NCBI GenBank assembly: GCA_900545175.1
Contig: UQYF01000018.1
Location: forward strand, 1 to 52,167
Direction: 5' to 3'
Length of the DNA stretch: 52,167 nucleotides
Source of the DNA: an uncultured Eubacteriales bacterium
Lineage (GTDB): Bacteria > Bacillota > Clostridia > Lachnospirales > Lachnospiraceae
Shown one piece after another: positions 9,166 to 16,465 of the stretch. The notes under the pieces are model-generated. The model was not told where the DNA came from. It made no database searches and worked only from the letters and a program-made list of their open reading frames with translations. A program made the position numbers and the translations under genes. Position 1 is the stretch's first letter. Every line of letters starts with the position of its first letter.

Positions 9166-9894
9166 TCACATAGCTATTCCGCCATCAACACGCAGCACCT
9201 CTCCGGTCACATAATCCGCATTAACAAGATATGCCACCGCTTCTGCCACATCCTGCGGATTTCCCATTCTGCCAAGCGGAATCATTCCAAGCAGCGGATT
9301 TTCAATCTGATTTTCTGTCATATCAGTTTTGATAAAACCGGGAGCAACTGCATTGCAGCGTATTCCCCTTGGCGCTAATTCCTTTGCGACTGATTTAGTA
9401 AGGCCTATAAGTCCTGCCTTTGATGCTGCATAATTGCACTGTCCTGCATTGCCCATTATCCCTGAAACACTCGATATATTGACGATGCAGCCTTCCCTGT
9501 TCTTTATAAAAATACCCGAACAATGCTTTATCATATTGAATGCACCTTTAAGATTCGTATCTAAAACACGTTCAAAGTCGTCCTCCTTCATCATTGCCAA
9601 AAGTCCATCTCTTGTTATTCCTGCATTATTCACAAGGATATTCACTGTCCCAAATTCTTTTTTTATCTGTGCGACAATGTCTTTTACCTGTACATAATCA
9701 GAAACATCGCACCGATATGTCACTGCCTTCACGCCATAATCTGCCCTGCATTTGGCACATACCGCATCCGCTGCCGCCTCATTTCCTGCATATATCACGG
9801 CAATATCTGCGCCGCAGGATGCAAGTTTTCCTGCAATGGCAGCTCCAATCCCTCTTGATGCTCCAGTTATTACAGCAGTTTTACCTTTAAGCAT
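9166..9894 (-). CDS. fabG: 3-oxoacyl-ACP reductase
   Basis: Protein of 242 aa, a short-chain dehydrogenase using NADPH. The Rossmann motif 'TGASRGIGAA' (~10-19), 'NNAGITRDGL' (~89-98) and the catalytic Ser142, Tyr155, Lys159 ('YAASK') are present with the same spacing as E. coli FabG. The ATG at 9894 has GAGAGG about 6 nt upstream and is preferred over the TTG two codons earlier. An 87-nt gap separates it from fabK, exactly where many Clostridia carry fabD. Confidence 0.94.
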   Translation of the reverse strand: MLKGKTAVITGASRGIGAAIAGKLASCGADIAVIYAGNEAAADAVCAKCRADYGVKAVTYRCDVSDYVQVKDIVAQIKKEFGTVNILVNNAGITRDGLLAMMKEDDFERVLDTNLKGAFNMIKHCSGIFIKNREGCIVNISSVSGIMGNAGQCNYAASKAGLIGLTKSVAKELAPRGIRCNAVAPGFIKTDMTENQIENPLLGMIPLGRMGNPQDVAEAVAYLVNADYVTGEVLRVDGGIAM

Positions 9895-9961
9895 TTTCAA
9901 CCTCTCTTTGAAGCATTCCTCAACTTCATAATTAATCTGATTTCCTTAAAAAATACTCTTA

Positions 9962-9979
9962 TAGTAGATATATCTACTA
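9962..9979. repeat. Perfect 18-bp palindrome between fabK and fabG
   Basis: TAGTAGATA followed by its exact reverse complement TATCTACTA, starting 9 nt after the fabK stop. It is AT-rich and has no T run, so it is not a usual terminator. It could be a protein-binding site, a processing hairpin, or a scar where fabD is normally found. Confidence 0.5.
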
Positions 9980-9987
9980 ATGCCGAA

Positions 9988-10932
9988 CTATATAATGTAC
10001 TTTGCAGCACTTCTTAAAATCTGCTCAGCTCCCTCAATTACTTCCTTTACAATCTGTGCCGCCGGCTGCTCTTTCTTTACAAGCGCTGCAATCTGTCCTG
10101 ACAAAAAGCAGCCCTTCTTCTCATCGCCCTCCTTGACTGCAAGCCTTAATTTTCCAACCGCAAGAGCTTCAAGTTCATCATCAGGCATACCTGCATATTC
10201 TGCTTTTGAATAATCTCTTGCAAACTGAGTTCTAAGACTCCTCACCGGATGTCCAAGGCGCCTGCCTGTAACCATCGTGCACAGGTCTGTCGCCTTTAGG
10301 ATTTTCTCCTTATACACCGGATGAATGTTACATTCAACTGCACTCAGAAACCGCGTTCCCATTTGGATTCCCTGCGCACCAAGCATAAATGCTGCGGCTG
10401 CTCCTCTTCCATCTGCTATTCCACCGGCTGCAATAACCGGAAGTGTTGTTGCATCACATATCTGCGGAACGAGCACCATTGTTGTAAGCTCTCCTACATG
10501 TCCGCCGCTCTCACCGCCCTCTGCAATAAGTGCCGAAGCTCCAAGTCTTGTCATAAGCTTCGCCATAGCTACTGATGCGACAACAGGTATTACTTTGATT
10601 CCGGCATCTAACCATTCCTTTATATATTTTGATGGGTTTCCGGCACCTGTCGTAACCACTTCAACTTTTTCATCTATGACAGCCTTTGCAACCTCATCTG
10701 CAAAAGGGCTGAGAAGCATAATATTCACTCCTATCGGCATATCTGTAAGCTTTCTTGCAATATGTATCTGTTCAACCACATAATCCGCCGGAGCATTTCC
10801 GGCAGCAATTATCCCAAGACCACCACTCTTAGACACTGCCGCCGCAAGCCTTCCATCAGCTATCCAAGCCATTCCACCTTGAAATACCGGGTATTTAATA
10901 CCCAGCATTTCATTAATCTGTGTTCTTATCAT
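9988..10932 (-). CDS. fabK: Enoyl-ACP reductase II (FMN-dependent)
   Basis: Protein of 314 aa of the nitronate monooxygenase/FabK TIM-barrel family, which reduces trans-2-enoyl-ACP with NAD(P)H and FMN. 'YPVFQGGMAWIADGRLAAA' at the N terminus, 'IAEGGESGGHVGELTTMVLV' with the catalytic His, and 'IAAGGIADGRGAAAAFMLGA' for phosphate binding are present. Its place right after acpP in a fab operon supports FabK rather than a nitronate monooxygenase. It starts 3 nt after the acpP stop, with only a weak ribosome site, so coupling to acpP is likely. A FabK-type reductase implies low sensitivity to triclosan-like FabI inhibitors (family knowledge). Confidence 0.93.
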   Translation of the reverse strand: MIRTQINEMLGIKYPVFQGGMAWIADGRLAAAVSKSGGLGIIAAGNAPADYVVEQIHIARKLTDMPIGVNIMLLSPFADEVAKAVIDEKVEVVTTGAGNPSKYIKEWLDAGIKVIPVVASVAMAKLMTRLGASALIAEGGESGGHVGELTTMVLVPQICDATTLPVIAAGGIADGRGAAAAFMLGAQGIQMGTRFLSAVECNIHPVYKEKILKATDLCTMVTGRRLGHPVRSLRTQFARDYSKAEYAGMPDDELEALAVGKLRLAVKEGDEKKGCFLSGQIAALVKKEQPAAQIVKEVIEGAEQILRSAAKYII

Positions 10933-10935
10933 AGC

Positions 10936-11157
10936 TTAGCCCTGCTTGCTTTGGATGAATCTATCAAGCTCGTCAACTGTCTCAACCTTTTCATCCAGCT
11001 CTATCTCAATGCCAAGCTCATCCTCAAGACTCATTAATAACTCAACCGTATCAAGTGAGTCAATTCCAAGGTCAACAAATCTGCTCTCTGGCTTAACAGC
11101 AGAGACATCACATCCTGTACGTTCCGCAACTGTTCTTGCAATAGCATCAAAATACAT
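10936..11157 (-). CDS. acpP: Acyl carrier protein
   Basis: Protein of 73 aa with the phosphopantetheine attachment site 'DLGIDSLDTVELLM' (Ser34) and the usual acidic helices. The ATG at 11157 has GGAGGA 7 nt upstream; a longer frame to 11205 has no such site. First gene of the fatty acid operon and the carrier for all the intermediates handled by FabK, G, F and Z. Confidence 0.95.
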   Translation of the reverse strand: MYFDAIARTVAERTGCDVSAVKPESRFVDLGIDSLDTVELLMSLEDELGIEIELDEKVETVDELDRFIQSKQG

Positions 11158-11460
11158 TTTAAAATCCTCCTTAATATATGCCCTCATTCCGGAGCATCTA
11201 TTCATGCATTATATATACAGTATGTTCCACTCTTAGGACATCGACGTTCCAAAAGCGTTCCTTAGTATTATTTTATTTACATGATATCAAGGGCAAAAAG
11301 CTCCCTCAGTCATTACAAGCCTTACATCTTTGACATTTGAAGCCTTAACGATCTCTTAGCATGTGCCATCACGACACTTCTTCCCACATTATTTCTCATA
11401 CATTTTACAATATATCTATAAGTCCTATTTCCAAAAATTTGAAACACTGTTTTTAAAGCA
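11158..11460 (-). promoter_or_regulatory. Leader and candidate promoter of the fatty acid operon
   Basis: About 300 nt with no gene. On the minus strand TTGGAA (11434-11429) and TATTGT (11412-11407) are separated by 16 nt and make a moderate sigma-A promoter. It is overlapped by an imperfect dyad at 11428-11444, TTTCCAAAAATTTGAAA, which could be an operator; it does not match the FabT or FapR consensus well. This would give a leader of about 240 nt. I saw no riboswitch or T-box motif in it. Confidence 0.35.
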
Positions 11461-11563
11461 TAAAATAAGGTGCCAAAATGTTCTTACACATTTATATAAA
11501 TACATTTTTATATGTACTTATACATAAATAAAATAGTGTAATACATTTTGACACCTTATTTTA
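11461..11563. repeat. 103-bp imperfect palindrome between pepF and acpP
   Basis: TAAAATAAGGTGCCAAAATG (11461-11480) pairs with CATTTTGACACCTTATTTTA (11544-11563) at 19 of 20 positions, and the pairing continues inward through TTACAC/GTGTAA. The middle is AT-rich. No T run follows either arm, so it is not a standard terminator. The GGTGTCAAAA core resembles the ends of the repeats at 14486 and 32838. It looks like a small non-coding mobile or palindromic element. Confidence 0.55.
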
Positions 11564-11642
11564 ATTAATTAACATCTTTTTAGAATGACTAACAGCTAAA
11601 TTAAGTTTGATGCTGTCAGCTATTATGCATCTTTCTACGCCA

Positions 11643-13442
11643 TTAAGCTAACAACTCTTCCATCTCATCAAGGAGTCCTGCAAATACATCAAGACCTGTC
11701 TTGATTGCATCAGGCTTAGACATATCGACACCGGCAATCTTAAGAAGCTCGATTGGATAGTCAGAACCGCCGCTTGATAAGAATTTCATGTAACGGTCAA
11801 CAGCAGGCTGTCCTTCCTTGCGTATCATAGATGCTATCGCAACTGCCGCTGAGAAGCCCGTAGCATACTGATATACATAGAATGGTGTATAGAAATGAGG
11901 AATTCTTGCCCACTCAATCTCAATATCACGGTCAACAACCATATCAGGTCCGAAGTACTGCTTATTAAGTTCATAGTACATCTCATTGAGTGCCTTTGCT
12001 GTTAAGCTGTTTCCTGCCTCTGCCATCTCATGTGCCTTCTTCTCAAATTCGGCAAACATTGTCTGGCGGTATACTGTTCCCTTGAAGCTGTCAAGAAAAT
12101 GATTTATAAGGTATGCCTTCTCTGTCTTGTCCTTTGCATTATCAATAAGATAGAAGTTAAGAAGTGCTTCGTTACATGTTGACGCAACTTCTGCAACAAA
12201 AATTCTGTATGCTGCATATACAAGCGGCTGTGTCGAATTAGACTTATAGCTGTGAAGAGCATGCCCCATCTCATGTGCAAGAGTGAACATAGAATCTAAG
12301 TTGTCCTGATGATTTAAAAGGACATAGGGATGAACACCGTTCGGACCCCATGAATAAGCACCGCTTCTCTTTCCTTCATTCTCATACACATCAATCCAGC
12401 CGCCGTTAAAGCCTTTGTCAAGAAGTGCGATATAATCCTTTCCAAGAGGTGCGACGCCCTTCTTTACTATTTCCTTTGCCTCCTCAAATGTGATGTGCAT
12501 GTCAAAATCCTTAACCATAGGTGTATACACATCATACATATGAAGCTCGTCCATGCCGAGAGCCTTCTTGCGAAGCTTGACATAGCGGTGCATAAGAGGA
12601 AGTCCCTCATGTATTGTATCTATAAGATTGTCATAGACTGATAGCGGAATATTTCCGTCAAAAAGATATGATTCTATGCTTGAATTATATTTTCTTACCT
12701 TTGCTGAAAAAATGTCACCCTTTACAAGTGATTCATAGTTAGCAGCAATAGTATTCTCGAAATTCTTAAATGCACCATGCAGAGTCTTAAAAGCCTCCTT
12801 GCGCACTCTTGTGTCATTGCTTCTTATAAATATTCCGTAACGACCATGTGTCAATGTGACATCCTCACCGTTCTCATCCTTTATTGTTCCAAACTTGACA
12901 TCAGCATTATTGAACATTCCGAATACTTTTTTAGGTCCGCCAAGAACATCATCAGCCGAAGCTAAGACAGCTTCCATATCAAGTGAAAGTACATGCGGTT
13001 TCTTTCTTGAAATATACTCCCACTTCTTAGCATAGAGCTTAAGCTCCTCACACTCAGACATATATTTCTCAACAACGGCATCATCTATCGTAAGCATCTC
13101 AGGATTTACAAATGATGTCATCTCTCCTGACTTAACCATAATATTCTCTGCTTCACCCGAAAGTGCCTGTGACTCGGCATTAGTTGTATCCTGGTCATAT
13201 AACTGATGTGCATAGCAGTAGATGCGGTCAAGCAGATTATTAAGCTTATCTTCAAGCTTGAACACTGCAAGCATATCAGCACTGCTGTCTCCTATCCTTC
13301 CTTTATAGCTTTCAATCTCCTCTGCCACCTTCACCGCTTCGGCATATTCTGCTCTCCACGCATCAGTATCCGGATATATATCCTCTAATCTCCATGTATA
13401 GTTCTTATCTGTCTCACTTCTTTTTAAAACTTTATTTGCCAT
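11643..13442 (-). CDS. pepF: Oligoendopeptidase F (M3B metallopeptidase)
   Basis: Protein of 599 aa, the usual PepF length. The zinc site 'LAHEMGHALHSYKS' is at ~385, with the downstream Glu in 'AEVASTCNEALL', and 'TPFYVYQYATGFSAAVAIA' is the conserved C-terminal block. It is a cytoplasmic zinc peptidase that cleaves peptides of roughly 7-17 residues. The ATG has GGGAGG 5 nt upstream. It is transcribed on its own, divergently from the GNAT gene across a 136-bp gap that I could not resolve into clear promoters. Confidence 0.94.
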   Translation of the reverse strand: MANKVLKRSETDKNYTWRLEDIYPDTDAWRAEYAEAVKVAEEIESYKGRIGDSSADMLAVFKLEDKLNNLLDRIYCYAHQLYDQDTTNAESQALSGEAENIMVKSGEMTSFVNPEMLTIDDAVVEKYMSECEELKLYAKKWEYISRKKPHVLSLDMEAVLASADDVLGGPKKVFGMFNNADVKFGTIKDENGEDVTLTHGRYGIFIRSNDTRVRKEAFKTLHGAFKNFENTIAANYESLVKGDIFSAKVRKYNSSIESYLFDGNIPLSVYDNLIDTIHEGLPLMHRYVKLRKKALGMDELHMYDVYTPMVKDFDMHITFEEAKEIVKKGVAPLGKDYIALLDKGFNGGWIDVYENEGKRSGAYSWGPNGVHPYVLLNHQDNLDSMFTLAHEMGHALHSYKSNSTQPLVYAAYRIFVAEVASTCNEALLNFYLIDNAKDKTEKAYLINHFLDSFKGTVYRQTMFAEFEKKAHEMAEAGNSLTAKALNEMYYELNKQYFGPDMVVDRDIEIEWARIPHFYTPFYVYQYATGFSAAVAIASMIRKEGQPAVDRYMKFLSSGGSDYPIELLKIAGVDMSKPDAIKTGLDVFAGLLDEMEELLA

Positions 13443-13578
13443 TGCATCCTCCCGGAATTATAATTATAATGTGTAGTTGCTAAGTCATAATATATTTTGA
13501 CCTAACAAATAATATACATCAATTTTACGATAAAAACAAGACAACCTTACGCTATAAGCCGGCTGATTGGAGGAATAC

Positions 13579-14457
13579 ATGCAAAATCCCGAAAAAATAT
13601 CATTTACGACAATCGAATCCTTCTATAAAAAATGTTCTCACGAAGCAAATTATGACTACGAACCATATATAGATTATGATTCTGAACCGGATATTATAAA
13701 GTCCGACTATGAACCGCCGCTTCTTAACAATACCGGGCTTGAACTTTTCAAAGATAAAAATACATTAACCTTTTATATCTTCAATCAAACTCACGATATC
13801 ATAGGCTATTGCAGTGCTTTCTCATATTCTATCATCATCAATAATACTTCCTGTCATGAATTGTCGGTGCTTATCGACCCGGCATACAGAAGGCATGGTC
13901 TTGGCAGCATGCTCATAAAACAGATGCTTCTTACTATTGACAACAGCAAAACCATTACCACATCTGTCACGCTTGTCGGAACTGATGAACATTTTGCAAA
14001 CAACTGTGGCTTTGATTATTCTCACAGTGAACATTTTATGACAAGAAAGCCTTATAATGAGCTTGACGAGCAATACAAAGGCAATGAAAAAGAGTTTAGA
14101 CGTGTCACTCCGAGTGAAAGATACTCCCCATCACAATATCCTATATCTGTCTTATGCCAGCCGGATTCTGCTCCACCGAGATACTTATACCGGCTTGATT
14201 ACCGTTATACAAGAAAATGTCGTTGCTGCGTCCATGAATGCAGTGATTATGTCAACATTTCTGACGTATTTACAGTTCCGAAATACCGCGGTAAAGGATA
14301 TGCCGGAATGCTAATCAACTATATTGCCTTGGATTTTCCGCAAAAAAAGCTTCTTTTACAGGTTGCCGGCAATAATACACCTGCAATTCATGCTTACATG
14401 AAAATCGGATTTACATTTTTAAGAACCTTCGACTACTATGATATGGTGCTAGAGTAA
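13579..14457 (+). CDS. Tandem GNAT acetyltransferase
   Basis: Protein of 292 aa with two GNAT folds. The first has the acetyl-CoA loop 'LIDPAYRRHGLGSMLIKQ' (~98-115), the second 'TVPKYRGKGYAGMLINYIA' (~233-251) followed by 'NNTPAIHAYMKIGF', the typical motif B. A stretch of acidic and aromatic residues ('YDYEPYIDYDSEPD') lies near the N terminus. The ATG at 13579 has GGAGG 5 nt upstream; an in-frame TTG at 13567 overlaps that site and is less likely. The substrate cannot be told from sequence. One of only two plus-strand genes in the window. It converges on gltD. Confidence 0.85.
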   Translation: MQNPEKISFTTIESFYKKCSHEANYDYEPYIDYDSEPDIIKSDYEPPLLNNTGLELFKDKNTLTFYIFNQTHDIIGYCSAFSYSIIINNTSCHELSVLIDPAYRRHGLGSMLIKQMLLTIDNSKTITTSVTLVGTDEHFANNCGFDYSHSEHFMTRKPYNELDEQYKGNEKEFRRVTPSERYSPSQYPISVLCQPDSAPPRYLYRLDYRYTRKCRCCVHECSDYVNISDVFTVPKYRGKGYAGMLINYIALDFPQKKLLLQVAGNNTPAIHAYMKIGFTFLRTFDYYDMVLE

Positions 14458-14485
14458 TAATATCGAAGAAGAATTAAGATTCTAT

Positions 14486-14789
14486 GGTTCGGGTGTCAAA
14501 ACATGCCAAATTAGTCCTATGAGTGTATAACAAGTTATATTTATGCATACCTCTTCGTTGTCCGAAGCAAGATGTTCTAAGGACTCTGATAAATGTTTTC
14601 TATCCGTCCGCCACCGAAGCCAGCATACATCCATGTATGCATTGCTTCTAAAGCAGCATCCATGCTGCTTTTGGCTGGAAATCAAACAGAGTCCTAAGAA
14701 CAACTAAGCTTCTCCCAAAAGTCGAGATATTCATAAATATAGCTTGTTATACACAGATAAGTTACAGAGCATGTTTTGACACCCGAACC
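14486..14789. mobile_element. 304-bp MITE-like element with 21-bp terminal inverted repeats
   Basis: The ends, GGTTCGGGTGTCAAAACATG plus C (14486-14506) and its exact complement (14769-14789), match over 21 bp. A second pair inside, GTGTATAACAAGTTATATTT and its partner ending TTGTTATACAC (~14727-14752), matches at about 22 of 23 positions. A third pair is GTTCTAAGGACTCTG / CAGAGTCCTAAGAAC (one mismatch). In the centre are two small hairpins, GCATACAT/ATGTATGC and AGCAGCAT/ATGCTGCT. So almost all of it folds on itself. It has no coding frame. A 75-bp relative lies at 32838-32912. It sits between two converging genes. Confidence 0.75.
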
Positions 14790-14799
14790 AAATTATCTA

Positions 14800-14849
14800 A
14801 AAAAGCTGTAGTTTATCGGACACAATTTATCCGAAAACCACAGCTTTTT
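14800..14849. terminator. Bidirectional terminator between GNAT and gltD
   Basis: AAAAAGCTGTAGTTTATCGG (14800-14819) pairs with TCCGAAAACCACAGCTTTTT (14830-14849), allowing small bulges. Runs of T occur on both sides, so it can end transcripts from both converging genes. Confidence 0.75.
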
Positions 14850-14894
14850 AGATATCATTTTCAATTATTTACGAATATTTTGAGGACTTTGAGA

Positions 14895-14942
14895 GTGCAA
14901 ATCACATAACCCTCCGGCACCGGAGTGTCATTTGCTTTGCAC
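14895..14942. repeat. Hairpin just downstream of gltD
   Basis: CTCCGG/CCGGAG form a tight inner stem with a 2-nt loop, enclosed by GTGCAAATCACA and TGTCATTTGC (one mismatch), then GCAC. It starts 24 nt after the gltD stop, has no T run and precedes the main terminator. It may stabilise the 3' end of the gltBD message. Confidence 0.5.
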
Positions 14943-14965
14943 CTTACCCTTCCTCACCAGCTGTA

Positions 14966-16453
14966 TTATTGAAGGTTTGTATATCCCATAAGATATTCAT
15001 CAACTTCCTTTGCCGCATCGCGTCCTTCACGGATAGCCCATACTACAAGTGACTGTCCTCTGTGCATATCTCCGGCGGTAAATACCTTATCAACATTTGT
15101 CGCATGTCTGCCCGGTGCAGTGTCAACATTGGTTCTTGCGTTGAGTGCAACTCCGAAAGCATCCGATACATACTTCTGCGAACCGAGGAAACCGGCTGCG
15201 ATGAGTACGAGATCTGCTTCAAGCTCGAACTCACTTCCTGCAACCTCTGCCATCATCATGCGCCCTGTCTTTTCGTCCTTCTTTGACTCAAGCTTAACAC
15301 ATTTTACTTTACACAGCTTTCCATTCTTATCCTTTATAAACTCCTTAACTGTCGTCTGGTATAATCTTGGGTCTTTTCCGAACACTGCAATAGCCTCTTC
15401 CTGACCATAGTCTGTCTTGCAGACTCTCGGCCACTGTGGCCATGGATTATTCTCAGCTCTTGTGTCAGGCAGCTTTGGCATCATCTCAAGCTGTACAACC
15501 GATGCACATCCAAGACGTATTGAAGTTCCCACGCAGTCATTTCCCGTGTCACCGCCACCGATGACAACGACCCTCTTTCCTTTTGCGTCAATATACTTCC
15601 TGTCAGCAAAGTTAGAATCAAGCAGGCTCTTTGTCACTGATGTAAGATAATCCACTGCAAAGTATATTCCCTGTGCATCCCTTCCCGGAGCATTTATATC
15701 TCTTGGATTTGCCGCACCGCAGCAGAGCACAACCGCATCATAATCCTTAAGTATCTTAACTGCTTTTACATTGTCACCGACATTTGCATTGGTCACGAAC
15801 TCAATTCCGTCCGCTTCCATAATATTGATTCTTCTGTCAATGATATGCTTTTCAAGCTTCATATTAGGAATACCATAGCGGAGAAGTCCTCCGACTCTGT
15901 CTGCACGCTCATAGACTGTCACCTTATGACCACGCTTGTTTAGCAAGTCTGCCGTTGCAAGTCCCGCAGGGCCTGAACCAATGACTGCGACCTTCTTGCC
16001 TGTTCTCACTTCCGGCGGATTAGGTGCAACATAGCCCTGCTCAAAAGCATTCTCAATTATTGTCTTCTCGTTCTCCTTAGTTGTCACAGGTGAACCGTTA
16101 AGCCCGCAGGTACACGCTGCCTCACATAATGCCGGACATACTCTCGATGTGAATTCCGGAAAATTGCTCGTCTTTGCAAGCCTGTTATATGCTCTGTGAA
16201 GATTTCCACTGTAGAGAAGATCGTTCCACTCAGGAATGAGGTTGTTGAGAGGACAGCCCGACACCATCCCCTTTAACACCTTTCCTGACTGGCAGAACGG
16301 TACGCCGCAGTCCATGCAGCGCGCTGCCTGCTGTCTCTGCTCTTCTATAGTGAGCGGAGTGTGAAACTCATTGAAATTCTTAATTCTGTTCTTTGGCTTG
16401 ACAGCCTCGCTGTCAACTCTCTCATAATCCATAAATCCTGTCGGCTTTCCCAT
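14966..16453 (-). CDS. gltD: Glutamate synthase small subunit
   Basis: Protein of 495 aa, the beta subunit of NADPH glutamate synthase. It passes electrons from NAD(P)H to the large subunit. The N terminus has the Cys motifs for [4Fe-4S] clusters ('CMDCGVPFCQSG', 'GCPLNNLIPEW', 'RVCPALCEAACTCG'). FAD binding is seen in 'AVIGSGPAGLATADLL' (~150) and NADPH binding in 'VVVIGGGDTGNDCVG' (~290), ending with 'VFTAGDMHRGQSLVVWAI'. It follows gltB by 12 nt with an AGGAGG-like site. Confidence 0.95.
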   Translation of the reverse strand: MGKPTGFMDYERVDSEAVKPKNRIKNFNEFHTPLTIEEQRQQAARCMDCGVPFCQSGKVLKGMVSGCPLNNLIPEWNDLLYSGNLHRAYNRLAKTSNFPEFTSRVCPALCEAACTCGLNGSPVTTKENEKTIIENAFEQGYVAPNPPEVRTGKKVAVIGSGPAGLATADLLNKRGHKVTVYERADRVGGLLRYGIPNMKLEKHIIDRRINIMEADGIEFVTNANVGDNVKAVKILKDYDAVVLCCGAANPRDINAPGRDAQGIYFAVDYLTSVTKSLLDSNFADRKYIDAKGKRVVVIGGGDTGNDCVGTSIRLGCASVVQLEMMPKLPDTRAENNPWPQWPRVCKTDYGQEEAIAVFGKDPRLYQTTVKEFIKDKNGKLCKVKCVKLESKKDEKTGRMMMAEVAGSEFELEADLVLIAAGFLGSQKYVSDAFGVALNARTNVDTAPGRHATNVDKVFTAGDMHRGQSLVVWAIREGRDAAKEVDEYLMGYTNLQ

Positions 16454-16465
16454 GAATTTCCCTCC

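Noticed and set aside
11220..11400. Short minus-strand frames in the acpP leader, one reading like a protein tail ending 'MTEGAFCP'
   Set aside because: No start codon with a ribosome site and no family I recognise; treated as leader sequence.
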